DNA of 64,000 bases from Flavobacterium sp. IMCC34852 (GCF_030643905.1 NZ_CP121446.1:1-64000), one strand, 5' to 3'. Counted from the stretch's first letter, positions 45,455 through 55,028 are shown. Notes: generated from the sequence alone by a model not told the origin. Numbers and translations: made by a program.

Positions 45455-46318
45455 ATGAGACAACTCAAAATCACCAAGCAGGTAACCAATCGTGAAACTG
45501 CTTCCTTAGACAAGTACTTACAAGAAATCGGAAAAGTAGATTTGATTACTGCCGATGAAGAAGTGGAATTAGCACAGAAAATTAAAGCCGGAGACCAAAG
45601 AGCCTTGGAAAAATTAACCAAAGCCAATTTGCGTTTCGTAGTTTCTGTAGCAAAACAGTACCAAAATCAAGGTTTGACACTTCCCGATTTGATTAACGAA
45701 GGAAACTTAGGTTTAATTAAAGCGGCTCAACGTTTTGATGAAACTCGTGGTTTTAAATTCATTTCTTATGCCGTTTGGTGGATTCGTCAATCTATACTTC
45801 AAGCATTAGCTGAACAATCTCGTATCGTTCGTTTACCTTTGAATAAAATTGGCTCCATCAATAAAATTAACAAAATGTACGCCTTGTTAGAGCAATCTAA
45901 CGAACGTGCACCTTCAGCTGAGGAAATTGCCAAAGAATTGGATATGACTGTAAATGATGTGAAAGAGTCAATGAAAAACTCAGGACGTCACTTATCCATG
46001 GATGCACCATTGGTTGAAGGAGAAGATTCTAACCTATACGACGTTTTACGTTCAGGTGAATCTCCAAATCCGGACCGAGAACTGATTCACGAATCATTGC
46101 GTACCGAAATTGAACGTTCTTTAGAAACCTTAACCCCAAGAGAAGCAGACGTGGTGCGTTTGTACTTTGGTTTAGGTGACCAACACCCAATGACTTTAGA
46201 AGAAATTGGAGAAACTTTCGATTTAACTCGTGAACGTGTACGTCAAATTAAAGAAAAAGCCATCCGTAGATTAAAACACACTTCAAGAAGTAAAATTTTA
46301 AAAACATATTTAGGATAA
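45455..46318 (+). CDS. rpoD: RNA polymerase primary sigma factor (RpoD/SigA)
   Basis: 287 residues; short because region 1.1 and the non-conserved insert are absent, as usual in Bacteroidetes. Visible: region 1.2 ([20 protein letters not shown]), region 2 ([35 protein letters not shown] in parts), region 3 and region 4 with the -35-type helix-turn-helix ([26 protein letters not shown]). This factor recognises the TTG/TAnnTTTG promoters seen across the window. It is flanked by terminators on both sides and is monocistronic. Confidence 0.97.
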   Translation: MRQLKITKQVTNRETASLDKYLQEIGKVDLITADEEVELAQKIKAGDQRALEKLTKANLRFVVSVAKQYQNQGLTLPDLINEGNLGLIKAAQRFDETRGFKFISYAVWWIRQSILQALAEQSRIVRLPLNKIGSINKINKMYALLEQSNERAPSAEEIAKELDMTVNDVKESMKNSGRHLSMDAPLVEGEDSNLYDVLRSGESPNPDRELIHESLRTEIERSLETLTPREADVVRLYFGLGDQHPMTLEEIGETFDLTRERVRQIKEKAIRRLKHTSRSKILKTYLG

Positions 46319-46375
46319 ACCCTAAATTACGATAACAACAGTCTGATTAACTGTTCGTTTTTTGATTGATGATTG

Positions 46376-46404
46376 AAACTCCGGCTGATTACCGGAGTTT
46401 TACT
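46376..46404 (+). terminator. Terminator after rpoD
   Basis: Stem AAACTCCGG (46376-46384) / CCGGAGTTT (46392-46400), 7-base loop, T-rich tail. Confidence 0.85.
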
Positions 46405-46429
46405 TTTTTATAAATTATGGCGTGCCCTT

Positions 46430-46482
46430 TCAGGTCAGGCTTTCCGCAGTACAAGGTACTTGCTCCAATCCTTCACGCAAAC
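46430..46482 (-). repeat. Dispersed structured element, divergent copy D
   Basis: Minus strand: GAAGGATTGGA-GC-AAGTAC-CTT-GTACT-GC-GGAAAGCCTGACC. The loops ATTGGA and GGAAAG are those of copies A-C, while the outer stem is AGG/CCT instead of CCCG/CGGG and the inner stem AGTAC/GTACT is different but still pairs. The downstream TCGCTYCAAAA tail is missing. It lies between the rpoD terminator and the rpe promoter, on the opposite strand. Confidence 0.65.
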
Positions 46483-46505
46483 CCTGCTCAAACAGAATCT
46501 TTTGT

Positions 46506-46513
46506 TATCTTTG
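46506..46513 (+). promoter_or_regulatory. -7 box of rpe
   Basis: TATCTTTG, full match to TAnnTTTG, 25 bases before the rpe start codon. The -33 box is weak. Confidence 0.55.
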
Positions 46514-46538
46514 CAACAACAACACAAACTCTTTTACA

Positions 46539-47201
46539 ATGAAGAATACCCTTATTGCACCATCAGTGCTCGCAGCCGATTTTGCCAATCTACAACGCGA
46601 TATCGAAATGATTAATGCCAGTGAAGCCGATTGGTTCCACATCGACATTATGGATGGTGTTTTTGTTCCGAACATTTCCTTCGGAATGCCGGTTTTGGAA
46701 GCCATTTCAAAACATGCTAAAAAAACAATCGACGTACACTTAATGATTGTTGATCCCGATAGATACATCAAAACTTTTGCCGGTTTAGGTGCCAACATTT
46801 TAACGGTACACTACGAAGCATGCTCTCATTTACACAGAACGCTACAAGCCATCAAAGCCGAAGGCATGAAAGCCGGTGTAGCTCTCAATCCGCATACCAA
46901 TGTGGCACTTTTGGAAGATATCATCAAAGACATTGACATGGTTTGCTTAATGAGTGTAAATCCGGGCTTTGGCGGACAATCTTTTATCGAAAATACCTAC
47001 TCAAAAATTGAGAAGTTAAAAGAATTAATCATTCGTAAAGGCGCTTCAACCATAATAGAGATTGACGGCGGCGTAACCGACAAAAATGCCAAAAAATTAG
47101 TGCAAGCCGGAGCAGATGTTTTAGTTGCCGGAAACTTTGTTTTCAAAGCGGAAAACCCAACACAAACTATTGTTGATTTAAAAAAAATCACCACCGTATA
47201 A
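46539..47201 (+). CDS. rpe: Ribulose-phosphate 3-epimerase
   Basis: 220 residues from ATG 46539; the frame is open further upstream but that part covers the promoter and copy D of the dispersed element and is not protein-like. TIM-barrel epimerase motifs: LIAPSVLAADFANL, DWFHIDIMDGVFVPNISFG in parts, VDVHLMI-type VHLMIVDP, HYEA, LMSVNPGFGGQSF and EIDGGVTDKNA. Catalyses D-ribulose-5-phosphate to D-xylulose-5-phosphate in the pentose phosphate pathway. Single gene with its own promoter. Confidence 0.97.
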   Translation: MKNTLIAPSVLAADFANLQRDIEMINASEADWFHIDIMDGVFVPNISFGMPVLEAISKHAKKTIDVHLMIVDPDRYIKTFAGLGANILTVHYEACSHLHRTLQAIKAEGMKAGVALNPHTNVALLEDIIKDIDMVCLMSVNPGFGGQSFIENTYSKIEKLKELIIRKGASTIIEIDGGVTDKNAKKLVQAGADVLVAGNFVFKAENPTQTIVDLKKITTV

Positions 47202-47206
47202 TCTTA

Positions 47207-48205
47207 TTAAATAGAATTTCTTAGTATTAATTTGGAGTTGTTCTTTACGTGCAACTTCAAATTAGTATTAATCATCTCGGCCAAAATCTTACCCATTTCA
47301 TTAAAATCTGTAGAAATGGTCGTAATGCCGTTTTCCACCACTTTTTTCAGCGAAGTATCATTGTAGGATATGATCCCGTAGTCAATGCCCAAAACTAAAT
47401 TTTGAAACTTGGCTTGTTCGATCACATTCACCAAATGGCGGTCACTCGGAATAATAAACAAACTACCTTTCTTAATCTCATCCTTCTCAAAAGTAGAAAT
47501 TACAGAATGTTGACAATCATTTTCTCGACAAAATTTCAGAAAACCAGTCACCATTCCAACCGGTTCTTTCTCTCCGGGAAAAATTAAAATTAAGTCTTGG
47601 TATTTCTTAATCTTATCCAAACCATCCATTAAAGCATCATACATATCGGCCACAAAATCTTGATAAACTGCCGGATATTCTTTAAACGCTTCAGTGGTTT
47701 GGTCTAAAACATAAGTATCATTCAATGGCAAAGTCGCAATAATTTCGCTCGGAATCTCCAAATTAGAAGGCATTATGATATATTTCGAATAATTGCCTTT
47801 GCTTTCATTGACCAACTTTTTAAACATCTCCAAATTAAAATGATGAAAGAAAATATCAATCTGAAAGTTCTTATTCACATGATATAAAAAGGACGTATAC
47901 AAATCTTCTTTAAAAGCATTCAACTCATCAAACAGCAGAAAAATTCTCTGTTCCAAAGTAAATTCAACACTTTTCACATAATAGCCTTTACCCAAAACCG
48001 AGTAGATAATACCTCGTTTCTTGAGTTCATCATAAGCCAATAAAACCGTGTCACGCGAAATAGAATACTCCAAACTCACTTTGTTCACCGAAGGTAATTT
48101 CTCATCGCGCTTCAATCGCTTTTCGGCTATAGCCATTTCTACAGACAAGACTATTTGTTTGTATTTTGGCTGCGCAGATTGACTATTTATATTGATGATT
48201 TTCAT
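47207..48205 (-). CDS. GntR-type regulator with sugar-binding-like effector domain
   Basis: 332 residues. Residues 1-75 are a GntR winged helix (QPKYKQIVLSVEMAIAEKRL; KLPSVNKVSLEYSISRDTVLLAYDEL; GYYVKS). Residues about 90-330 look like a LacI/periplasmic-binding-protein fold (KYIIMPSNLEIPSEI; DLILIFPG; SLFIIPSD; LGIDYGIISYNDTSLKKVVENGI in parts), as in AraR-type regulators. It is divergent from the galactan/galactose operon, 103 bases apart, so it most likely controls that operon, with galactose or a galactan fragment as effector. Two inverted repeats in the shared intergenic region are candidate operators. Confidence 0.87.
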   Translation of the reverse strand: MKIININSQSAQPKYKQIVLSVEMAIAEKRLKRDEKLPSVNKVSLEYSISRDTVLLAYDELKKRGIIYSVLGKGYYVKSVEFTLEQRIFLLFDELNAFKEDLYTSFLYHVNKNFQIDIFFHHFNLEMFKKLVNESKGNYSKYIIMPSNLEIPSEIIATLPLNDTYVLDQTTEAFKEYPAVYQDFVADMYDALMDGLDKIKKYQDLILIFPGEKEPVGMVTGFLKFCRENDCQHSVISTFEKDEIKKGSLFIIPSDRHLVNVIEQAKFQNLVLGIDYGIISYNDTSLKKVVENGITTISTDFNEMGKILAEMINTNLKLHVKNNSKLILRNSI

Positions 48206-48216
48206 CTAAATACAAT

Positions 48217-48233
48217 TAACTGGTGGTAAGTTA
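48217..48233. promoter_or_regulatory. Candidate operator 1 (regulator-proximal)
   Basis: TAACT-GGTGGTA-AGTTA inverted repeat, 12 bases upstream of the GntR gene start, placed for autoregulation. The GTGGTA word of its centre recurs at 48252-48257. Confidence 0.4.
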
Positions 48234-48275
48234 CAAAAAAACCGGTAGGTAGTGGTATGGATGAAAAAGATAAAA

Positions 48276-48292
48276 CGATAATTTCGTTATCG
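48276..48292. promoter_or_regulatory. Candidate operator 2 (operon-proximal)
   Basis: CGATAA-TTTCG-TTATCG, a perfect 6+6 inverted repeat, 16 bases upstream of galM. It overlaps TAATTTCG, a one-mismatch -7 box, so a bound protein would block the promoter. Confidence 0.5.
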
Positions 48293-48308
48293 GATTGATA
48301 AAAAAGTC

Positions 48309-49361
48309 ATGATAAAAAATAGTTTTTCACAAATTTATACTTATAAAAACACAAAATTGTTTGGTTTAATGCCTAACAATAAAGCCGTTTCGCAGTATAC
48401 ATTGACCAACAAAAATGGCATGGAATGCTCCGTAATAAATTATGGCGCAACAATTACCGCTATAAAAATCCCAACTGCAAACGGAGAAAAAACAGATGTG
48501 GTTTTGGGTTTTGATACTTTGGAAGACTACATTAATTCGTTTGATTTACCAAGCGCGCCTTATTTAGGAACCGCTATCGGAAGATATGCCGGTAGAATTA
48601 ACAATGCCTCTTTTACACTAAATGGAGAAAAAGTACAGCTAACCAAAAACCACAAATCCCATCAAATTCACGGCGGATTAGAAGGTTTTAGCAGAAAGTT
48701 TTGGGAAGTAACTTCAATCAACGAAGATATAAATCCTTCTATCACTTTAGAATATACCAGTTTAGCTAACGAAGAAAATTTTCCCGGAGAATTAAACATA
48801 AAAGTTACTTATACTTTAACCGAAAACAACGAACTAAAAGTCACTTTTCAGGCCAAATCATCCGAAGACACTGTAATCAATTTAACCCAACACAGTTATT
48901 TCAACCTTGACGGACATGCAAAAGATATCGCTTCTCAAAAGCTTTTTATCAATGCCAAAAACATACTGGAAACCACAACCGAATTGATCCCGACAGGCAA
49001 CTATACAGAGTTGAAAAACCATACTTTCGATTTTTCAAGTCCAAAGAATTGCCCAATATCCATCGACAACACTTTTGTTCTGGAAGGAAAAGAAGCGGCA
49101 ACACTTTACAGCGAAAATACTAAAATAAAAATGACAGTTTTTACCAATCAACCGGGAGTTCATATTTACGTTGGCGGTAATTGTTTTGGCCAAATAAAAG
49201 GCAAAGAAAACGCTGATTATCATCCAACCAGCGCCATTTGTTTCGAAACCCAAAACTTCCCCGACGCGCCTAATCACAGTCATTTCCCGAACTCTGTTTT
49301 GAGAAAAGACGAAGAATATTTACACCAAACTACATTCAAATTTGAAAAACTACAGCCATGA
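48309..49361 (+). CDS. galM: Aldose 1-epimerase (mutarotase)
   Basis: 350 residues. Mutarotase motifs: AIGRYAGRINNASFTL, NHKSHQIHGG (first His), INLTQHSYFNLDG (catalytic His) and CFETQNFPDAPNHSHFPN (catalytic Glu). It interconverts alpha- and beta-galactose so that GalK receives the alpha anomer. No signal peptide, so cytoplasmic. First gene of the operon; it overlaps the next gene by 4 bases (ATGA). Placement next to galK and galT supports galactose as the substrate. Confidence 0.95.
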   Translation: MIKNSFSQIYTYKNTKLFGLMPNNKAVSQYTLTNKNGMECSVINYGATITAIKIPTANGEKTDVVLGFDTLEDYINSFDLPSAPYLGTAIGRYAGRINNASFTLNGEKVQLTKNHKSHQIHGGLEGFSRKFWEVTSINEDINPSITLEYTSLANEENFPGELNIKVTYTLTENNELKVTFQAKSSEDTVINLTQHSYFNLDGHAKDIASQKLFINAKNILETTTELIPTGNYTELKNHTFDFSSPKNCPISIDNTFVLEGKEAATLYSENTKIKMTVFTNQPGVHIYVGGNCFGQIKGKENADYHPTSAICFETQNFPDAPNHSHFPNSVLRKDEEYLHQTTFKFEKLQP

Positions 49362-50425
49362 AAAAGATACTCTTTATTTTATTTTCAATCTCATTATTTT
49401 CTTGTTCTTCAGACAGTAATTCTGAAAGCGAACCAATCATAGAAGACGAATTCATTCGTGGTGCCGATATGTCTTATTTACCTTTAATAGAAAGCGAAGG
49501 CACAGTTTATAAACACAATGGCGCAAATCAAGATCCAATTATAACCTTAAAAAATGCAGGCTGCAATGCCATCAGAATGCGACTTTGGCAAAATCCATCC
49601 AACGCACATTCCGGAATGGCCGAAGTAAAAGCCTTTGCCCTGAGAGTAAAAGCTGCCGGCTTAAAAGTTTGGCTAACCGTTCATTACTCAGATACTTGGG
49701 CTGATCCGGCGAACCAAACCAAACCTGCCGCTTGGCAAAGCATGAGTTTTACAGACTTAAAAACAGCGGTTTCTGATTATACCAATTTGGTAATGACCGA
49801 AATCAATCCTGATATTATCCAAATCGGGAACGAAACCAACGATGGCATGCTTTGGCCGGAAGGGAGATTGTCTACTAATGAAACCCAATATTTAGAACTG
49901 GTTTCAAGTGCGAGTGCAGCCATCAGAAGTAAATCTGCAACCACCAAAATCATGCTGCACCATGCAGGAACATCAGGCGCAGACTGGTATTACAGTAAAG
50001 TAGCCAATATTGATTACAACTATATTGGTCTCTCCTATTATCCGATTTGGCACGGAACTGATTTGGTGGCTTTACAAAATAAAATGAACACTTTGGGTCA
50101 ATTGTATGACAAAAAAGTGGTTATAGCTGAAACTGCTTATCCGTTTACCTTCGGCTATAATGATTATACTAATAACATCATCGGCTTGTCCAACCAAATT
50201 CTTCCTGCTTATCCCGCGACAGAGCTAGGACAAAAAAGCTTTCTCTCTACCATAAAAAACACCATAAACCAAAGCTCACATGGTATCGGATTTTGCTACT
50301 GGGGAAGCGAATGGGTGGCTTTCCGCGGACCAACATCCACCAACGGTTCGCCATGGGAAAACCAAGCTTTATGGGACTTTAATAACAATTCGCTTCCGGT
50401 TATGGAGGTTTTTAATGCTGAATAA
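49358..50425 (+). CDS. GH53 endo-beta-1,4-galactanase, lipoprotein
   Basis: 355 residues with a lipoprotein signal (SISLFSCSSDS, Cys 16), so probably attached to the outer membrane, possibly at the surface given the Ser/Glu/Asp-rich stretch after the Cys. GH53 motifs: GADMSYLPLIE, AIRMRLWQNPSN, HYSDTWADPANQ, the acid/base Glu in IQIGNETNDGMLWPEG (about 158) and the nucleophile Glu in VVIAETAYPF (about 257). It cleaves beta-1,4-galactan side chains of pectin internally. It is paralogous to the next gene. Confidence 0.93.
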   Translation: MKKILFILFSISLFSCSSDSNSESEPIIEDEFIRGADMSYLPLIESEGTVYKHNGANQDPIITLKNAGCNAIRMRLWQNPSNAHSGMAEVKAFALRVKAAGLKVWLTVHYSDTWADPANQTKPAAWQSMSFTDLKTAVSDYTNLVMTEINPDIIQIGNETNDGMLWPEGRLSTNETQYLELVSSASAAIRSKSATTKIMLHHAGTSGADWYYSKVANIDYNYIGLSYYPIWHGTDLVALQNKMNTLGQLYDKKVVIAETAYPFTFGYNDYTNNIIGLSNQILPAYPATELGQKSFLSTIKNTINQSSHGIGFCYWGSEWVAFRGPTSTNGSPWENQALWDFNNNSLPVMEVFNAE

Positions 50426-50427
50426 TT

Positions 50428-51444
50428 ATGAAACTAAAATCCATAATCTTTTTGATACTTCTGATAACTGAAGTAATTTTTGGACAAAATAAAAAATCCG
50501 CTTTTTCAAAAGGCGCCGATGTGGGTTGGCTACCCCAAATGGAAGCCACAGGCTATAAATTTTACGATACTGACGGCAGTGAAAAAGATTGCCTTCAACT
50601 TCTTAAAGACCGTGGCATGAACTCCATTCGTTTGCGGGTTTGGGTTAATCCTTCCGATGACAAAGCCAGCGGTCATTGCAGTAAAGAAGAAACGGTTGCC
50701 ATGGCATTGCGCGCTCAAAAAATGGGTTTCCGCATCATGATTAACTTCCACTACTCTGATTCTTGGGCTGATCCGGCGAAACAGTTCAAACCCAAAGCTT
50801 GGGAAAAACATTCGTTTCCTGAATTACTTAACGATGTTTACAATCACACTTTTGATGTAATCAATGCTTTAAAAGTTGCCGGAGTTACACCGGAATGGGT
50901 TCAAGTCGGAAATGAAATTCCCGGTGGTATGATGTGGCCCGAAGGCAGTACCGACAATTGGCCTCAACTCGGGCAATTATTAAACAAAGGTTACGATGCG
51001 GTAAAAGCCGTGGACAAAAACATCAAAGTAATTGTTCATGTCGATGAAGGCAACAACAACGCTAAATTCAGAAAGTTTTTCGATAATGCTGCGGAACAAA
51101 AGGTGAAATACGACGTAATTGGATTATCTTACTATCCGTATTGGATAAAAAAAGACTATACTGAAACCATAGCCGATTTACAATTCAACCTAAACGATAT
51201 GGCCCAACGCTACGATAAAGAAGTCATGGTAGTTGAAGTTGGTGGTGAAGATGACAAAGTACAGAACACTTACGAACTGTTAGTCGCCACCATCAAAGCC
51301 GTGAAAAATGTGCCCGATAACAGAGGTATCGGTGTACTCTATTGGGAACCACAAGGCGCCAGAAGTTGGAGTCATTACGCTCTAAGTGCCTGGCAAGTCG
51401 ATGGCAAACCTTCACCCGCATTAGATGCTTTTAAAGAAAATTAA
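50428..51444 (+). CDS. GH53 endo-beta-1,4-galactanase, signal-peptide form
   Basis: 338 residues with an ordinary signal peptide (ending EVIFGQ) and no lipobox. GH53 motifs: KGADVGWLPQME, SIRLRVWVNPSD, HYSDSWADPAKQ, acid/base Glu in VQVGNEIPGGMMWPEG (about 160) and nucleophile Glu in VMVVEVGGED (about 270). The nucleophile context differs from the first paralogue (AETAYP), suggesting a different product profile. It would be periplasmic or secreted and may finish oligosaccharides. Two bases separate it from the preceding gene. Confidence 0.93.
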   Translation: MKLKSIIFLILLITEVIFGQNKKSAFSKGADVGWLPQMEATGYKFYDTDGSEKDCLQLLKDRGMNSIRLRVWVNPSDDKASGHCSKEETVAMALRAQKMGFRIMINFHYSDSWADPAKQFKPKAWEKHSFPELLNDVYNHTFDVINALKVAGVTPEWVQVGNEIPGGMMWPEGSTDNWPQLGQLLNKGYDAVKAVDKNIKVIVHVDEGNNNAKFRKFFDNAAEQKVKYDVIGLSYYPYWIKKDYTETIADLQFNLNDMAQRYDKEVMVVEVGGEDDKVQNTYELLVATIKAVKNVPDNRGIGVLYWEPQGARSWSHYALSAWQVDGKPSPALDAFKEN

Positions 51445-51447
51445 AAC

Positions 51448-53859
51448 ATGAAAAAAATACAATACCATTATATTCTTGCGCTCTTTTTAATTGTTAGCTT
51501 TTCAGCCAATGCACAAGAAAAAATAAGCCTCGACGAAGACTGGAAGTTCCATTTTGGCCATGCCGCTAATCCGGAAAAAGATTTTGATTACAGCAAAACC
51601 GCTTTGCTTCATAAATCCAATGTATTTGCTACCACCGTGGTTAATCCGAAATTTGTAGATACTGCTTGGGCATCCGTAAACGTTCCGCATGATTGGGTTG
51701 TCGAACTCCCTTTTGTAAATTCTCCTCAGGTTGAAATGGACAGTCACGGTTACAAACCGGTTGGCGGAATGTATCCTGAAACCAGTATTGGTTGGTATCG
51801 CAAACATTTCACCGTAGACAAATCAAAAAGCAGTAAGCGATTCGAACTTCAATTCGATGGCATTTACCGTAATGCTGAAATTTGGATTAACGGGTTTTAT
51901 GTCGGCACCAATTTTAGCGGCTACGTTGGCAATTCTTATGACGTTACCGATTACATCAATTTCGAAGGCGAAAATGTACTGGTAGTTCGGGTTGATGCCA
52001 CACAATATGAAGGTTGGTTTTACGAAGGCGCCGGTATCTACCGCCATGTTTGGTTAAACATAACGGATAAAATTTTTATTCCGGTAGATGGTATTTTTGT
52101 GCATGCTGAAGTAAAAGGAAAAAATGCCATTGTAAATATCGAAACTACAGTTCAAAACAATAATTTACAAGCATCCAACGGCTCCGTTTACAGTTACATT
52201 ACTGATAGAAACGGAAAGGTTTTGGCCAAAACTGCTGAACAAAAAATTACTTTAGGCGTTCATAAAAACACCACTGTCATACAAAAATTAAATTTAAACA
52301 ATACTCGTCTCTGGTCATTAGACGATCCTTATTTGTACCGAGTAATCTCAGTAGTAAAATCCGGAAATCAAATAGTGCATCAAACCAAAACGCGTTTCGG
52401 CATCAAAACGGTGCGATTTGATGCCAAAAAAGGTTTCTTTTTAAACGAAAAACACCTCAAAATTCAAGGCACCAACAACCACCAAGACCACGCCGGTATT
52501 GGCAGCGCGTTACCGGATTACATGCAATATTATCGCATAAAACTGTTGAAAGAAATGGGTTCAAACAGCTACAGAGCAAGCCATAATGCGCCCACTCCGG
52601 AACTTTTGGATGCCTGCGACAGTATAGGTATGCTGGTTTTAGATGAACAACGTTTGTTAAACAGCAGTCCGGAATATGTAGACCAATTCAAACGATTAAT
52701 CAAACGCGACCGAAACCATCCTTCCGTATTTTTATGGTCTATCGGCAACGAAGAACAAAACATTCAAGGCAATGACTATGGGAAAAGAATTGCCCAAACC
52801 CTTTTAGCCATTCAACAAGATTTAGACCCAAGCCGAACCAGTACTTATGCCGCTGACATGCCCAATGTTTATAAAGGCGTAAACGAAGTTATTCCGATTC
52901 GTGGTTTCAATTATCGGGAATATGCGGTGGCTGATTACCATAGAGATCATCCGAACCAACCGTTATTGGGAACCGAAATGGGAAGTACGGTAACCACTCG
53001 TGGGATTTATGAAAAAGATGAAATCAGAGCCTACGTTCCCGACCAAGACATTACCCATCCGTGGTGGGCCAGCAAAGCCGAAACTTGGTGGAAATTGGCT
53101 GCTGAAAATGATTTTTGGTTAGGCGGTTATGTCTGGACCGGATTCGATTATCGCGGTGAACCAACTCCTTATAAATGGCCTAATATCAGTTCGCACTTCG
53201 GAATCATGGATGTTTGCGGTTTCCCGAAAAATATTTATTACTACTACCAAAGTTGGTGGACCGATAAAGATGTTTTACACATTTCACCGCATTGGAACTG
53301 GCCGGAAAAAATCGGTAAACCAATCGAAGTTTGGGTAAATTCTAATGCTGACGAAGTAGAATTATTTCTAAACGGAAAAACTTTAGGTAAAAAAGTAATG
53401 CCGAGAAACAGCCATTTGAAATGGGAAGTAATTTACGAGCCGGGAACACTGGAAGCCATTGGTTACAAAAAAGGAAAAAAAATAACCTCAAAAGTCGAAA
53501 CCACCGGCACCGCATACAAAATTATATTGACGTCTGACAAAACCATTTTAACCGCCGACGGAAAAGATGCTACCGTAGTCAATATTTCCATCAGTGATGA
53601 CAAAGGACGCGAAGTACCAATTGCCGATAATATGGTGAAATTTTATCTTTCCGGCGATGCCAAAATCATCGGCGTGGGTAATGGTGACCCAAGTTCGCAC
53701 GAACCGGACAAATGCAAAGACGGTATGTGGCAAAGAAGCGCGTTCAACGGAAAATGCCAAGTGATTATTCAGGCCGGAAAAACAAACGGTTCTATAAAAT
53801 TAGAAGCTAAAGCCAATGGACTACAGTCTGCTTCAACTACAATAACATTAGTGAAATAA
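51448..53859 (+). CDS. GH2 beta-galactosidase, exported
   Basis: 803 residues, signal peptide ending FSANAQ. GH2 layout: jelly-roll sugar-binding domain (VNVPHDWVVE; FDGIYRNAEIWINGFYVG), Ig-like domain, TIM barrel with acid/base Glu in LWSIGNEEQ (about 432) and nucleophile Glu in LLGTEMGST (about 508), then two C-terminal beta domains (VWVNSNADEVELFLNGK; ADGKDATVVNISISDD). It removes terminal beta-galactose from galactan oligosaccharides in the periplasm. Its stop codon overlaps the galK start by one base. Confidence 0.94.
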   Translation: MKKIQYHYILALFLIVSFSANAQEKISLDEDWKFHFGHAANPEKDFDYSKTALLHKSNVFATTVVNPKFVDTAWASVNVPHDWVVELPFVNSPQVEMDSHGYKPVGGMYPETSIGWYRKHFTVDKSKSSKRFELQFDGIYRNAEIWINGFYVGTNFSGYVGNSYDVTDYINFEGENVLVVRVDATQYEGWFYEGAGIYRHVWLNITDKIFIPVDGIFVHAEVKGKNAIVNIETTVQNNNLQASNGSVYSYITDRNGKVLAKTAEQKITLGVHKNTTVIQKLNLNNTRLWSLDDPYLYRVISVVKSGNQIVHQTKTRFGIKTVRFDAKKGFFLNEKHLKIQGTNNHQDHAGIGSALPDYMQYYRIKLLKEMGSNSYRASHNAPTPELLDACDSIGMLVLDEQRLLNSSPEYVDQFKRLIKRDRNHPSVFLWSIGNEEQNIQGNDYGKRIAQTLLAIQQDLDPSRTSTYAADMPNVYKGVNEVIPIRGFNYREYAVADYHRDHPNQPLLGTEMGSTVTTRGIYEKDEIRAYVPDQDITHPWWASKAETWWKLAAENDFWLGGYVWTGFDYRGEPTPYKWPNISSHFGIMDVCGFPKNIYYYYQSWWTDKDVLHISPHWNWPEKIGKPIEVWVNSNADEVELFLNGKTLGKKVMPRNSHLKWEVIYEPGTLEAIGYKKGKKITSKVETTGTAYKIILTSDKTILTADGKDATVVNISISDDKGREVPIADNMVKFYLSGDAKIIGVGNGDPSSHEPDKCKDGMWQRSAFNGKCQVIIQAGKTNGSIKLEAKANGLQSASTTITLVK

Positions 53860-55025
53860 TGAAGAAGAAACTCATCCAACATACCACGGAACATTTTGAA
53901 AAAATCTTTCAAAAAGCACCCGAACATATTTTTCTATCGCCGGGAAGAATCAATATCATTGGCGAACACGTTGATTACAATGACGGTTTTGTAATGCCTG
54001 CCGCTATCAACAAATACATTTGTTTTGCGATTTCAAAAAACACCGATACTAACGTCACCCTTATTGCCCAAGATCTAAACGAAACCTACAAATTTGACCT
54101 AAAAGACGAACTGAAACCTTTAGATAAAATGTGGGTCAACTACATTTTAGGTGTACTACACCAATTGAAAAGCAAAGGGTTAACCAATGGTTTCAACATC
54201 GTGTTCAGCAGTACGATTCCCATGGGTGCCGGACTTTCCTCTTCAGCCGCTTTAGAATGTGGTATTGGTTATGCGATGAATAAACTGTTTAATTTGAGTT
54301 TAACCAAAGAACAAATTGCACTCATCGGTCAAAAATCAGAACACACTTTTGTGGGCGTGAATTGTGGCATCATGGACCAATTTGCCTCTGTTTTCGGCAA
54401 GAAAAACAGCGTCATCAAACTCGATTGCAATACTTTGGCATACGAATATTACAAAGCCGATTTCAAAAAATATTCGTTACTTTTATTGGACAGCAATGTC
54501 AAACACACCCATTTGACTTCGGGTTATAATGTCAGAAGACAAGAAGTTGAAGAAGGATTAGCCATTATAAAAGAACATTTTCCACAGGTAAAAACTTTCA
54601 GAGATTGTTCGGAAGTAATGATTTTGGGACTCAAAGAGGAATTAGGTGAAACCATTTTCAAACGTTGTCATTTTGTGGTTAAGGAAATCAAACGAGTACT
54701 CGATGCAGCAAAGGCTTTGAATGATTCTGATTTTAAAAGATTAGGACAATTAATGTCGGAAACACATCAAGGTTTATCCAAAGAATACGAAGTAAGTTGT
54801 GAAGAAATCGATTTTTTAGTCGATGCCGTACATCACGAAAAAACAGTACTCGGCTCAAGAATGATGGGAGGCGGATTTGGCGGTTGTTCCATCAACTTAG
54901 TAGAAAAAGGTTCGGAAAAAGAACTCATCGAAAAAATTTCAACGCAATACCGAAACGCTTTCGGCATCGAATTAAAAGCTTACAAAGTAAAAATTTCAAA
55001 AGGCACTTCGCTTTACAAAGACTAA
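53859..55025 (+). CDS. galK: Galactokinase
   Basis: 388 residues. GHMP-kinase motifs: galactose-binding SPGRINIIGEHVDYNDGFV, ATP-binding PMGAGLSSSAALE and the C-terminal GSRMMGGGFGGCSI. It phosphorylates alpha-D-galactose at C1 with ATP, the first Leloir step. Cytoplasmic. The TAATG overlap with the beta-galactosidase gene indicates translational coupling. Confidence 0.97.
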   Translation: MKKKLIQHTTEHFEKIFQKAPEHIFLSPGRINIIGEHVDYNDGFVMPAAINKYICFAISKNTDTNVTLIAQDLNETYKFDLKDELKPLDKMWVNYILGVLHQLKSKGLTNGFNIVFSSTIPMGAGLSSSAALECGIGYAMNKLFNLSLTKEQIALIGQKSEHTFVGVNCGIMDQFASVFGKKNSVIKLDCNTLAYEYYKADFKKYSLLLLDSNVKHTHLTSGYNVRRQEVEEGLAIIKEHFPQVKTFRDCSEVMILGLKEELGETIFKRCHFVVKEIKRVLDAAKALNDSDFKRLGQLMSETHQGLSKEYEVSCEEIDFLVDAVHHEKTVLGSRMMGGGFGGCSINLVEKGSEKELIEKISTQYRNAFGIELKAYKVKISKGTSLYKD

Positions 55026-55028
55026 CTC

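Noticed and set aside
46422..46538. N-terminal extension of ribulose-phosphate epimerase
   Set aside because: It covers the structured element copy D and the promoter box, and the family starts at the ATG at 46539.
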